Assembly (NCBI RefSeq): GCF_030538285.1
Contig: NZ_JAUNUG010000004.1
Coordinates: forward strand, 52,378 to 116,377
Direction of reading: 5' to 3'
From: Corynebacterium sp.
GTDB taxonomy: Bacteria > Actinomycetota > Actinomycetes > Mycobacteriales > Mycobacteriaceae
Length of the DNA stretch: 64,000 nt
Numbering within the stretch: position 1 is the first letter of the stretch; the number at the start of each line of letters is the position of its first letter. Positions 55,601 through 63,607 of this stretch are shown piece after piece. The notes under the pieces are model-generated. The model worked only from the letters and a program-made list of their open reading frames with translations. It had not been told where the DNA came from and did no database searches. Position numbers and translations under genes: made by a program.

Positions 55601-56072
55601 CCGCATCCTCCAGCTATTCACCGACGCCTGGGTCGACGTCGAGGCGCAGTTCCCGCAGGTCTTCCAGACACTGTTCCCCGGCGGCGAAGGCCGACTCATC
55701 CTCACCGACCCCGACGACATGCTCACCACCGGCATCGAGGTCGAGGCGCGGCCCCCGGGCAAGAAGGTCAAGCGCCTGTCGCTGCTGTCGGGTGGCGAAA
55801 AATCATTGACGGCGCTGGCGATGCTGGTGGCCATCTTCAAGGCGCGACCCAGCCCGTTCTACGTCATGGACGAGGTCGAGGCCGCGCTTGACGACGTCAA
55901 CCTCCGCCGCCTCATCGCCCTCTTCGAGGATCTGCGCAAGGACTCCCAGCTCATCGTCATCACCCACCAGAAGCCGACGATGGATGTCGCCAACGTCCTC
56001 TACGGCGTCACCATGCGCGGCGACGGCGTCACCCGCGTCATCAGCCAACGCATGAGCCCGGCGACTGCCTGA
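52641..56072 (+). CDS. smc: Chromosome segregation protein SMC
   Basis: Condensin ATPase that folds and segregates the chromosome with ScpA/ScpB. GTG start four bases after acyP. The 1143-residue protein has Walker A GPNGSGKS (31-38), two long coiled coils around a hinge near residues 490-640 (ATLLRTQHAAAVSAALGAHAEALVGTV), signature LSLLSGGEKSLTALAML and Walker B PFYVMDEVEAALDD at the C-terminus. A GACGCGCAC/GTGCGCGTC palindrome (53982-53999) lies inside the coding sequence, and CTTATCGACG motifs at 54245 and 54582. Confidence 0.97.
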   Translation: MHLKSLTLRGFKSFASATTLKFEPGICAVVGPNGSGKSNVVDALAWVMGEQGAKTLRGGKMQDVIFAGAGDRKPLGRAEVTLTIDNSDGALPIDYTEVSITRRMFRDGAGEYEINGARARLMDIQELLSDSGIGREMHVIVGQGRLAQILESRPEERRAFIEEAAGVLKHRRRKEKAQRKLVGMQANLDRLQDLTDELGKQLKPLARQAEAAQRAQTVQATLRDARLRLAGDRVHRLRRDFEDADRRARLLAEQVEELTELLEEASGQQLEIETELETLIPQADAAQQLWFTLSTLAERVSATARIAAERASNADVVAYHGPDPEALERRAEQADEELAELTEAVEIAAERLESIRDEVFEREEARREAEAEHMAQVRAIADRREGVVRLIAAEESLAGQVAAAEQEIAHQAETLAETLERTRTAQREAEEVVGKIRDLKSERAPLEDAHVRVASEAGAADKRLDQLRDEQRERERAVYSLESRIETLRQNVPVAAADLDWPGLATLLRTQHAAAVSAALGAHAEALVGTVSEGVVDKLAGVSRTVLIDDATRGDSWRLDADLPAGATWLLDHIDADAAVARTLNRLLADVALAPDFTAARAVVDADPRLRAVTPEGVLVGEGWIQAGQGAVSPVEVSTQIADAETELIDARAILEQLSGTLEGARIAAEESRVDAAAKKAALREHDQALTGWERDLARLQKQYEANKAEHERAAERAMSADARLADLRDQLDEARDRLARVEDTDAPEEPSTLARDEANTALAQVKAMEMEATLALRTAEERAGQATGKGEGLRRQAAHERQAKARHDETMRKRREAAELAGVVKQGALDVAVRVADATERAASQRDDLARQRAELTSRLSRAKDKVSAARQQLGRLTDNAHAGDIARTQAQVRIDEAEAKIVEQLGLSTTDLMADYTPDDDFDRAAEEKRLAQAEKDLRALGKVNPLALEEFKALEERYEFLSTQLDDVIQARKDLSGVIDEVDARILQLFTDAWVDVEAQFPQVFQTLFPGGEGRLILTDPDDMLTTGIEVEARPPGKKVKRLSLLSGGEKSLTALAMLVAIFKARPSPFYVMDEVEAALDDVNLRRLIALFEDLRKDSQLIVITHQKPTMDVANVLYGVTMRGDGVTRVISQRMSPATA

Positions 56073-56282
56073 GAAATGCGCGCACGTGCGCGCACGTGGG
56101 GTGGGGTGCCAAGGGAGCCACTGCGCATGGGTATTTCTGCTGTGCATATGCACAGTGCATCTGCACCAACGTGGGGTTGTTGATGGGCGAACAAGCGCGC
56201 ATGTGCGCGCATTTCAACGCGCAGGAGGGGATTGCATCAGTCCAGCGTGAATATTCGGGCCCATGCTGACACTATGGAGACC
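56073..56282. other. smc-ftsY intergenic region with three palindromes
   Basis: The largest gene-free gap in the window, 210 bases. It holds TGCGCGCACGTGCGCGCA (56077-56094), CTGTGCATATGCACAG (56140-56155) and an imperfect GCGCGCA-TG-TGCGCGC (56195-56210). None has a T-run, so plain intrinsic termination is not obvious. GACACT/CACTAT (56268-56275) is the likely -10 of ftsY. No small gene is supported. Confidence 0.6.
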
Positions 56283-58043
56283 ATGAATACGACTTATCTG
56301 ATCATCGGCATTGCGGTAGTTCTGATTCTGCTGCTCATCGTGCTGGTCGTCGTGGGACTCAACCGCAAGAAGTCTAAGACGGTCAGCTTCGAGAAGAAGG
56401 AAGACGACGCTCCTAAGGAACTCACTCAGCAGGAGAAGTCCGGTAACTACCAGGCCACCGGCGGATTCAATTTCGCGCCCGCAAAGGCCGACGAGCGTGA
56501 GCCCGAAATCCTCGAAGGGCAGCGCCTTGCCGAGCCTGAGCAGCCTGTCGAGCAGCGAGACAACCTCACCGAAGCTGCCGAAGCTCAGGAGCTGAAGTAC
56601 GTCGAAGAACAGGAGCCGATCGTGGAGCCGGAGCCGGTTGCCGAGGAGCCCGAGCTCGCCACCGAGCAGGAGCCGATCGCGGAGCCCGCAATGGAGGAAG
56701 AACCGGATGACCTGCCGCCGCATGAGGAGCCGGTCATCCCGGGGCCCGCGGAGGATCCGGAGCCTTTCGAGCATCAGGAAGCCGCGTTCACCCTCGGCGC
56801 AGCGGACATCGCGGACGACCCAGACGCCGAACTGCAGCACGAGGACATCGAGGTCAGCGAGCCGGTCGCGGAGACTCTGGCGGAGATTGCGGAGGATCCG
56901 CAGCCGGAGCCGGAGCTCGATACGCAGGAAGAGGTCGAGCAGGAGACCGGGACCCAGGAGCTCGTGGAGGAGCAGGAGCGCGTCGAGGAGGAGGCCACTG
57001 AGGCCGCTGCTGCGGCATCCGTCACCGCGGGTGCCGTCGAAGCGGCGCTGGAGCAGACGGAGGTCCCGGACAAGGTCCCAGCCGACACCCCGCCCCCGGC
57101 GGAGGTCGAGGATATTGCCCCGGCGGCCGGTCGTATCGGTCGGCTGCGTGGTCGCCTGTCGCGTTCGCAGAACGTCATCGGCCAGGGTGTGCTCGGTATT
57201 CTCACTGCGGGTGACCTCGATGAGGACGCGTGGGAGGAAATCGAGGACACGCTGCTCATGGCGGACCTGGGCACCACGGTGACCATGAACGTCGTCGACT
57301 CGCTGCGGGACAAGATCGCCGAGCGGGGTGTGTCCAGCGAGGCGGAGGCCCGCACCATGCTGCGCGAGACCCTCATTGAGGCGTGCCACCCGGAGATGGA
57401 TCGTGCCATCAAGGCGATGCCGTACCAGGGCAAGCCGGCCGTCATTCTCGTGGTCGGTGTCAACGGCACCGGCAAGACGACCACCACGGGCAAGCTGGCG
57501 CGTGTGCTGGTGTCCATGGGGCACAAGGTGTTGCTGGGCGCGGCGGATACTTTCCGTGCGGCGGCGGCGGATCAGTTGGAGACCTGGGGGCGCCGTGTCG
57601 GTGCCACCACGGTGCGGGGCGCGGAGGGGGCGGACCCGGCGTCCGTCGCCTTCGATGCGGTGGCCAAGGGTGTGGAGGAGCAGGCGGATGTCGTGCTCGT
57701 CGATACCGCGGGTCGTCTGCACACATCGACCGGTCTGATGGATCAGCTGGGCAAGGTTAAGCGCGTCGTCGAGAAGAAGGCCGTCGTGGACGAGGTCATC
57801 CTCGTGCTCGATGCGACTGTCGGCCAGAATGGTCTGACGCAGGCGCGCGTGTTCCGGGATGTCGTGGACATCACGGGCGTGGCGCTGACCAAGCTGGACG
57901 GTACCGCGAAGGGCGGCATAGTCTTCCAGGTGCAGGAGGAATTGGGCGTGCCGGTCAAGCTCGTCGGCCTGGGCGAGGGCGCGGATGACCTGGCGCCCTT
58001 CGAGGTTGAGGGCTTCGTGGATGCGTTGTTGGGTACGAAGTAA
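56283..58043 (+). CDS. ftsY: Signal recognition particle receptor FtsY
   Basis: SRP receptor GTPase that docks Ffh-ribosome complexes at the membrane. ATG 56283 follows GGAG closely; ATG 56274 is an alternative. The 586-residue protein starts with a transmembrane helix (YLIIGIAVVLILLLIVLVVVGL), has an acidic, repetitive A region of about 240 residues rich in Glu, Pro and Val, then the N and G domains: GVNGTGKT (392-399), DTFRAAAADQL, DTAGR, TKLDGTAKGG. The N-terminal membrane anchor is typical of actinobacterial FtsY. A strong terminator follows. Confidence 0.96.
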   Translation: MNTTYLIIGIAVVLILLLIVLVVVGLNRKKSKTVSFEKKEDDAPKELTQQEKSGNYQATGGFNFAPAKADEREPEILEGQRLAEPEQPVEQRDNLTEAAEAQELKYVEEQEPIVEPEPVAEEPELATEQEPIAEPAMEEEPDDLPPHEEPVIPGPAEDPEPFEHQEAAFTLGAADIADDPDAELQHEDIEVSEPVAETLAEIAEDPQPEPELDTQEEVEQETGTQELVEEQERVEEEATEAAAAASVTAGAVEAALEQTEVPDKVPADTPPPAEVEDIAPAAGRIGRLRGRLSRSQNVIGQGVLGILTAGDLDEDAWEEIEDTLLMADLGTTVTMNVVDSLRDKIAERGVSSEAEARTMLRETLIEACHPEMDRAIKAMPYQGKPAVILVVGVNGTGKTTTTGKLARVLVSMGHKVLLGAADTFRAAAADQLETWGRRVGATTVRGAEGADPASVAFDAVAKGVEEQADVVLVDTAGRLHTSTGLMDQLGKVKRVVEKKAVVDEVILVLDATVGQNGLTQARVFRDVVDITGVALTKLDGTAKGGIVFQVQEELGVPVKLVGLGEGADDLAPFEVEGFVDALLGTK

Positions 58044-58044
58044 G

Positions 58045-58083
58045 CGTCGATAAGCAATCAAGCGGCCTGCGGGCCGCTTTTTT
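58045..58083 (+). terminator. Rho-independent terminator of ftsY
   Basis: AGCGGCC-TGCG-GGCCGCT (58061-58078) followed by six T's is a strong intrinsic terminator. A CGTCGATAAG motif (58045-58054) lies between the ftsY stop and the stem, six bases away. Confidence 0.9.
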
Positions 58084-58112
58084 GTTGCCTGCATCACAGT
58101 ATATCTGCAACG

Positions 58113-58144
58113 CTATAGAAAATGTTTCTATAGCCCTATAGTTA
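58113..58144. promoter_or_regulatory. AmtR-type operator(s) of amtB-glnK-glnD
   Basis: CTAT-N6-ATAG (58128-58141) with flanking TTT and TTA matches the AmtR box of C. glutamicum, where the TetR-family repressor AmtR releases nitrogen-control genes when adenylylated GlnK binds it. Directly to the left, and sharing bases, is a perfect inverted repeat CTATAGAAA-ATG-TTTCTATAG (58113-58133). TATAGT (58137-58142) is a candidate -10 inside the box. Confidence 0.8.
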
Positions 58145-58194
58145 GCGCTGTGAGTGCGAACCTGTCGCATTACAGAAACTAGGAGGGCTGTCCC

Positions 58195-59454
58195 ATGAAC
58201 TCTGACGCCGGATGGATGCTGACATCGGCATCCCTGGTACTCCTGATGACTCCCGCGCTGGCGCTGTTTTACGGCGGCATGGCGGGACGCAGGCAAGCAC
58301 TGAACATGATGATGATGTCGTTCGGCACGCTCGGCGTGGTCACCGTCGTCTACATCCTGTGGGGCTGGTCAATGTCCTACGGCGATCGCTCCATCGCGGG
58401 CCTCGTCGCTGACCCGACCCAGTACTTCGGGCTGAAAGACATGCTTATCGACGCCCCCGGCCCCAACGGCTACCCTCTCGGCATCGACGTCGCATTCCAG
58501 CTCACCTTCGCCGTCATCTCCACCGCACTCATCTCCGGCGCGCTCGCCGGCCGCGTGAAGTTCACCACCTGGCTGGTGTTTTCCGCACTGTGGGCCACCT
58601 TCGCGTACTTCCCGCTCGCGCACATGGTGTGGGGCGGGGGACTGCTTTCGCACTCGGCGGAGGGCCTGGCCGCGCTGATGTTCGGCACCACCGGCGGGGA
58701 GGCGACCGTGGCACCCATCGATTTCGCCGGAGGCACTGTCGTCCACATCTCTGCCGGCACCGCAGCCCTCGTGCTCGCTCTCATGGTGGGCAGGCGTGGG
58801 GAGGTCGCCTCCCGACCGCACAACCTGCCGCTGGTCATGCTCGGTGCTGCCCTTCTGTGGTTCGGCTGGTTCGGCTTCAACGGCGGCTCCGCTTTTGCCG
58901 CCGACGGGCTCGCCGGCCTGGCATGGCTCAACACCACCGCCGCCGCGGCTGCCGCGATGCTCGGATGGGTGCTCGTCGAGCGCATCCGCGACACCCGGCC
59001 CACCTCGCTCGGCGCCGCCTCCGGCGTCGTCGCCGGCCTGGTGACCATCACCCCGGCCGCTGGTGCGCTCACCCCGGTGAACACCCTGGCACTCGGCTTC
59101 ATCGGCGGCATCCTCGCCTGCCTTGGCGTGGGACTGAAATACCGCTTCGGTTACGACGACTCCCTCGACGTCGTCGGCGTCCACCTCGTCGCCGGCCTGT
59201 GGGGCACCATCGGTCTCGCCTTCTTCGCCCAGGGAGTCGACCACCTGCGATTGCTGGTGGTGCAGATCGTCATCGCGGTCGTCGCCATGGTCTTCTCCGC
59301 GGTAGTCACCTTCATCATCGGCCTGGCGCTCAAGGCGAGCATGGGCTGGCGCATCAACCCGGAGGACGAGTTCGGTGGCATCGACCTCGCCGAGCACCGC
59401 GAGTCCGCCTACGATGACAGCCCCGCCTCCTCCGCACTAGGATCTACCTCATGA
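58195..59454 (+). CDS. amtB: Ammonium transporter
   Basis: Ammonium channel of the inner membrane, 419 residues, eleven helices. Family blocks: LLMTPALALFYGGMAGRRQALNMMMMSFGTLGVVTVVYILWGWSMSYGD, DFAGGTVVHISAGTAALVLALMVG with the twin-His region, WFGWFGFNGGSAFAADGL, and LDVVGVHLVAGLWGTIGLAFFA. AGGAGGG precedes the ATG, so unlike many neighbours it has a true leader. Controlled by the AmtR-type box upstream. It overlaps glnK by four bases; GlnK blocks AmtB in related systems. Confidence 0.96.
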   Translation: MNSDAGWMLTSASLVLLMTPALALFYGGMAGRRQALNMMMMSFGTLGVVTVVYILWGWSMSYGDRSIAGLVADPTQYFGLKDMLIDAPGPNGYPLGIDVAFQLTFAVISTALISGALAGRVKFTTWLVFSALWATFAYFPLAHMVWGGGLLSHSAEGLAALMFGTTGGEATVAPIDFAGGTVVHISAGTAALVLALMVGRRGEVASRPHNLPLVMLGAALLWFGWFGFNGGSAFAADGLAGLAWLNTTAAAAAAMLGWVLVERIRDTRPTSLGAASGVVAGLVTITPAAGALTPVNTLALGFIGGILACLGVGLKYRFGYDDSLDVVGVHLVAGLWGTIGLAFFAQGVDHLRLLVVQIVIAVVAMVFSAVVTFIIGLALKASMGWRINPEDEFGGIDLAEHRESAYDDSPASSALGSTS

Positions 59455-59789
59455 AACTCGTCACCGCAGTGATCAAGCCCTTCACCCTCTCCGATATCCG
59501 GGAAGCGCTCGAAGCACTGGACGTCGGCGGGCTCACCGTCACCGAGGTGCAGGGTTACGGCCAGCAGCGCGGACACAGTGAGGTCTACCGCGGAGCCGAG
59601 TACGCCACCGACTTCGTGCCGAAGGTCAAGTTGGAGATCCTCCTGGCCGATGAGCAGGTCGACGACGTCATCGACGCCATCACCCGCGCCGCCTACACAG
59701 GCAAGATGGGTGACGGCAAGGTGTGGGTCACCCCGGTGGAACGGGTCATCCGTATCCGCACCGGCGACCACGATGAATCTGCTCTCTGA
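59451..59789 (+). CDS. glnK: PII signal transduction protein GlnK
   Basis: A 112-residue PII protein. The T-loop carries Y51 in RGAEYATDFVPK, the residue modified in relatives (adenylylated by GlnD in corynebacteria). Other signatures: TVTEVQGYGQQRGH and AAYTGKMGDGKVWVTPVERVIRIRTGD. The ATG lies within the end of amtB. It signals nitrogen status to AmtR and AmtB. Confidence 0.97.
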   Translation: MKLVTAVIKPFTLSDIREALEALDVGGLTVTEVQGYGQQRGHSEVYRGAEYATDFVPKVKLEILLADEQVDDVIDAITRAAYTGKMGDGKVWVTPVERVIRIRTGDHDESAL

Positions 59790-61773
59790 CCTGCCCGTCC
59801 CACCCGGTTGCGCCCTCGTGGCCACCGGGTCTCTGGCACGCGGGGAGTTGGCACCCCACTCGGACCTGGATTTGCTTCTGCTGCATCCGGAAGGGAAACA
59901 ACCGGACGTCGAGAAGCTCTGGTATCCGCTGTGGAACAGCGACTATCGCGTCGATCATGCCGTGCGCACGCCCGCCGAGTGCGCGGGGATGATGAGCGCG
60001 GACTCCACCGCCGCGCTGGCGCTGCTGGAGATGCGGCACCTGGCCGGGGACGCCGAGTTGAGTGCGCGGACCCGCGAGATGGTGCTGCGTGAGTGGCGCG
60101 TGGAAATCCACCGCAACTTCAACGCCCTGGTCGCCACCGCCATCGCCCGCTGGCGCCGCTCCGGATCCGTGGTCGCGATGACGCACCCGGACCTGAAGAA
60201 CGGCCGCGGAGGCCTGCGCGATCTTGATCTCATCCGCGCGCTGGCACTTGCGCAGCTGTGTGATGAGCCGCCGCTCGCCGCCGAGCGACAACTGCTTCTC
60301 GACGTCCGCGCCCGCCTCCACACCCACGCCCGCCGACGCCGCGACATCCTCGACCCCGAATTCGCCACCGACATCGCCGCAGATCTCAGGTTGGCTGATC
60401 GACATGAACTCTCACGTCACGTGGCCGCCGCGGCTCGGCGTATCGATGCCGCCGTCACCAATGCCCTGGCCACCGCCCGCGGGGTGCTCGGTGCGCGGGT
60501 GCGCGGGGAGCGGCGCCCGCTCGATGTCGACGTCGTCGACGACGGGGGAGAGATCACCCTCTCACGCCACCCGGACCTGGGGGATCCCGCGCTGCTGCTG
60601 CGCGTCGCGGCGGCCGCGGCCCGCACCGGCCTGCCCGTCAGCGGGCACACGTGGGCGCGCCTGCACGAGGTTCCCGATGTGCCCGAGGTGCTGCCTGCGG
60701 CAGCCGCCGAGGACTTCTTCGCGCTGCTCACCCGTCCCGAGGTGATCAACGATCTGGATGCCCACGGTCTGTGGACCCGGCTGGTGCCCGAATGGGAGCA
60801 CATCCGCGGGCGCATGCCCCGCGAACGCACACACATCCACACGATTGATCAGCACAGCATCGTCACCGTCGCGCACTGCGCCGCCGCCGGCGTCTCCGTC
60901 GCCCGGCCCGACCTGCTGATGCTCGGCGCGCTGTTCCACGACATCGGTAAGGGCTACGGCCGCCCGCACGAACAGGTGGGCGCCGAGTTCGTCGCCCGCA
61001 TGGCCGCCCGCCTCGGCCTCCACCTGCCCGACCGCTCCCGCGTACAGACGTTGGTCGCCGAACACACCACCATCGCCCGTCTCGCCGCCCGCCACGACCC
61101 CACCGCCGACACCACGCTCGACATGCTTCTCGACGCCGTCCACTACGACCGCGACACCCTCGACCTCCTCGAGGTGCTCACCGAAGCCGACGCGAAAGCC
61201 ACCGGGCCCGGCGTGTGGAACTCCCGCCTGGAATCCGGGCTGCGCATGCTGGTGCAACGCGCCCGACAGGCACTCGACCTGGCGGCGCCGCTGCGCCCCC
61301 ACATCCACACCCCGGAAGGCGTCCTCCTGCGACGCGACGGGGACCTGGTCACCATCACCGCCCGGGGGGAGGACCCGCAGGGGTTGCTGGCCGTGCTCGC
61401 CGCCAAGGCCTGGAAGCTCACCGCCGCACGGATCGTCGGGGGGCATGCGGAATATGATGCCCGCCCGACCGTCGAGACGCTCGCAGAACTTGACGAAGCC
61501 GCCTTCATCCAGGCCCACAAATCCGGCGTACACGCGAAGGCCCCCGCGCCGGGCCCCGCCCCGACGTGGGTGTCCTGGCACGGGCAGATCCTGGAGGTGC
61601 GCACCACCGTGCGGGTCGGCGCCTTCGCAGCGCTGCTGCGCGTCCTGCCGGAGGCAGAGTGGCTGTCCATGACCACCCCGGGCGCGACAATGATCGTCCA
61701 GGCCGCTTTCACCGGCCCCGTGGACCGCCGTAAGGTGGACAGGGATGTGACCCGCGTGCTGGGCAACGGTTAG
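59773..61773 (+). CDS. glnD: PII (de)adenylylase/uridylyltransferase GlnD
   Basis: Modifies and demodifies GlnK. The 666-residue protein is shorter than E. coli GlnD (890). Nucleotidyltransferase motif GSLARGELAPHSDLDLLLL is near the N-terminus, MTHPDLKNGRGGLRDLDLIRALA follows, the HD hydrolase has H389-D390 in LFHDIGKGYGRPHE, and one ACT domain is clear (DLVTITARGEDPQGLLAVLAAKAWKLTAARI) with a shorter second at the end. ATG 59773 overlaps glnK by 17 bases. In corynebacteria the modification is AMP, from family knowledge. Confidence 0.93.
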   Translation: MNLLSDLPVPPGCALVATGSLARGELAPHSDLDLLLLHPEGKQPDVEKLWYPLWNSDYRVDHAVRTPAECAGMMSADSTAALALLEMRHLAGDAELSARTREMVLREWRVEIHRNFNALVATAIARWRRSGSVVAMTHPDLKNGRGGLRDLDLIRALALAQLCDEPPLAAERQLLLDVRARLHTHARRRRDILDPEFATDIAADLRLADRHELSRHVAAAARRIDAAVTNALATARGVLGARVRGERRPLDVDVVDDGGEITLSRHPDLGDPALLLRVAAAAARTGLPVSGHTWARLHEVPDVPEVLPAAAAEDFFALLTRPEVINDLDAHGLWTRLVPEWEHIRGRMPRERTHIHTIDQHSIVTVAHCAAAGVSVARPDLLMLGALFHDIGKGYGRPHEQVGAEFVARMAARLGLHLPDRSRVQTLVAEHTTIARLAARHDPTADTTLDMLLDAVHYDRDTLDLLEVLTEADAKATGPGVWNSRLESGLRMLVQRARQALDLAAPLRPHIHTPEGVLLRRDGDLVTITARGEDPQGLLAVLAAKAWKLTAARIVGGHAEYDARPTVETLAELDEAAFIQAHKSGVHAKAPAPGPAPTWVSWHGQILEVRTTVRVGAFAALLRVLPEAEWLSMTTPGATMIVQAAFTGPVDRRKVDRDVTRVLGNG

Positions 61774-61815
61774 CATGGGGGAGTTCATGTGTCGATCGCG
61801 TAGGAGTGTGTCCTA

Positions 61816-63435
61816 GTGTTTGAATCCCTTTCTGACCGCCTCACCGGTGCCCTCACCGGGCTGCGCGGCAAGGGCAAACTGACCGAGGCGGACATCAACG
61901 CCACCGCCCGCGAAATCCGCCTGGCACTGCTCGAGGCCGACGTCTCGCTGACGGTCGTCCGCGGCTTCATCAAGCGGATCAAGGAGCGGGCCGCCGGGGC
62001 CGAGGTCTCCGAGGCGCTCAACCCTGCCCAGCAGGTGGTCAAGATCGTCAACGAGGAGCTCGTCGAGATCCTCGGTGGTGAAACCCGCCGCATGACCCTG
62101 GCGAAGAACCCGCCGACCGTCATCATGCTCGCCGGTCTCCAGGGTGCGGGTAAGACCACGCTGGCCGGAAAGCTGGCCAAGCACCTGACCAAGCAGGGGC
62201 ACACCCCCATGCTGGTGGCCTGTGACCTGCAGCGACCCGGTGCGGTCCAGCAGCTGCAGATCGTCGGTGAGCGCGCCGGCGTGCCCACCTTCGCCCCCGA
62301 CCCCGGCACCAGCATCGACTCCCACGACCATGACATGGGAACCTCCCACGGTGACCCGGTGGACGTCGCAAAGCGGGGTATTGAGGAAGCCAAGCGCCTC
62401 CAGCACGACATCGTCATCGTCGATACCGCCGGTCGACTCGGCATCGACGAAACTCTGATGACCCAGGCTCGCAACATCCGCGACGCTGTCAACCCCGACG
62501 AAGTCCTCTTCGTCATCGACGCGATGATCGGCCAGGACGCCGTCACCACCGCCGAGGCCTTCCGCGACGGCGTTGACTTCACCGGCGTCGTCCTCACCAA
62601 GCTCGACGGCGACGCCCGCGGTGGCGCCGCCCTGTCGATCCGTGAGGTCACCGGCAAGCCCATCATGTTCGCCTCCACCGGCGAGAAGCTCGAGGACTTC
62701 GACGTCTTCCACCCCGAGCGCATGGCCAGCCGCATCCTCGGCATGGGCGACGTCCTCAGCCTCATCGAGCAGGCCGAACAGGTCCTCGACCAGCAGAAGG
62801 CACAGGAGACCGCCGCCAAGCTCGGCTCCGGCGAACTCACCCTCGAGGATTTCCTCGACCAGATGCTCATGATCCGGCGCATGGGCCCCCTCGGCAACAT
62901 CCTCAAGATGCTGCCCGGCGGCAAGCAGATGAACGACATGGCGGACATGGTCGACGAGAAGCAACTCGACCGCATCCAGGCCATCATCCGCGGCATGACC
63001 CCCGCCGAGCGCGAGGACCCCAAGATCCTCAACGCCTCCCGTCGCAAGCGCATTGCCGCCGGCTCCGGCGTCACCGTCACTGACGTCAACCAGCTCGTCG
63101 AGCGCTTCTTCGAGGCCAAGAAGATGATGGGCAAGATGGCCGGCCAGTTCGGTATGCCCGGCGGCGGCATGCAGCGCTCCGCCACCAAGAAGCGCCCCAA
63201 GGGCCGCAAGGGCAAGGGCGGCAAGCGCAAGGCACCGCGTTCGCCGCAGATGCCGGGCATGGGGGGCGGCATGCCGGGCATGCCCGACATGGCCCAGCTC
63301 CAGCAGCTGCAGAAGCAGATGGAGGCAGGCGGTGGCATGCCGGGAATGCCGAACATCCCCGGCATGCCGAAGATGCCCAAGGGCATGGAGGGCATCGACC
63401 TGGACAACCTCGACTTCGGGCAGGGCAAGAAGTAG
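61816..63435 (+). CDS. ffh: Signal recognition particle protein Ffh
   Basis: GTPase of SRP, binding 4.5S RNA and signal sequences. GTG start, 539 residues. N-domain FESLSDRLTGALTGLRGKGKLTEADINATAREIRLALLEADVSL; G-domain LQGAGKTTLAGKLAKHL, DTAGR, TKLDGDARGGAALS; M-domain with RRMGPLGNILKMLPGGKQMNDM and RIAAGSGVTVTDVNQLVERFFEAKKMM. After the RNA-binding region comes a basic stretch and about 80 residues of Met-Pro-Gly repeats (GMPGMP units), longer than in E. coli. Confidence 0.96.
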   Translation: MFESLSDRLTGALTGLRGKGKLTEADINATAREIRLALLEADVSLTVVRGFIKRIKERAAGAEVSEALNPAQQVVKIVNEELVEILGGETRRMTLAKNPPTVIMLAGLQGAGKTTLAGKLAKHLTKQGHTPMLVACDLQRPGAVQQLQIVGERAGVPTFAPDPGTSIDSHDHDMGTSHGDPVDVAKRGIEEAKRLQHDIVIVDTAGRLGIDETLMTQARNIRDAVNPDEVLFVIDAMIGQDAVTTAEAFRDGVDFTGVVLTKLDGDARGGAALSIREVTGKPIMFASTGEKLEDFDVFHPERMASRILGMGDVLSLIEQAEQVLDQQKAQETAAKLGSGELTLEDFLDQMLMIRRMGPLGNILKMLPGGKQMNDMADMVDEKQLDRIQAIIRGMTPAEREDPKILNASRRKRIAAGSGVTVTDVNQLVERFFEAKKMMGKMAGQFGMPGGGMQRSATKKRPKGRKGKGGKRKAPRSPQMPGMGGGMPGMPDMAQLQQLQKQMEAGGGMPGMPNIPGMPKMPKGMEGIDLDNLDFGQGKK

Positions 63436-63463
63436 CGATTTCCTGGTTCATGGGGCGGCCCGG

Positions 63464-63607
63464 TATAGTCTTCGGGGTTACTGCGTCATACCGCCCCCGA
63501 CCACGGTCGGCCGGTCAGTCACACGCAGTGAAAACCGAGGGTTGAACCGGCCCGCCGAACAAGTGGCGGGTGTCTGAACTGCCCAGTGACTTATAAGGAG
63601 CCCCATC
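63464..63607 (+). promoter_or_regulatory. rpsP promoter and leader
   Basis: TATAGT (63464-63469) is a strong -10. The transcript would have a leader of about 130 bases, unusual here where most genes are leaderless. It includes CCCGCC-GAACAAGT-GGCGGG (63551-63570), a 6-bp hairpin, and AAGGAG before the rpsP ATG. Autoregulation of ribosomal-protein leaders is common but not shown by sequence. Confidence 0.55.

Noticed and set aside
63240-63400. GGCATGCCGGGCATG-like repeats as a CRISPR or minisatellite
   Set aside because: They encode the Met-Pro-Gly repeats of the Ffh M domain and are in frame without spacers.
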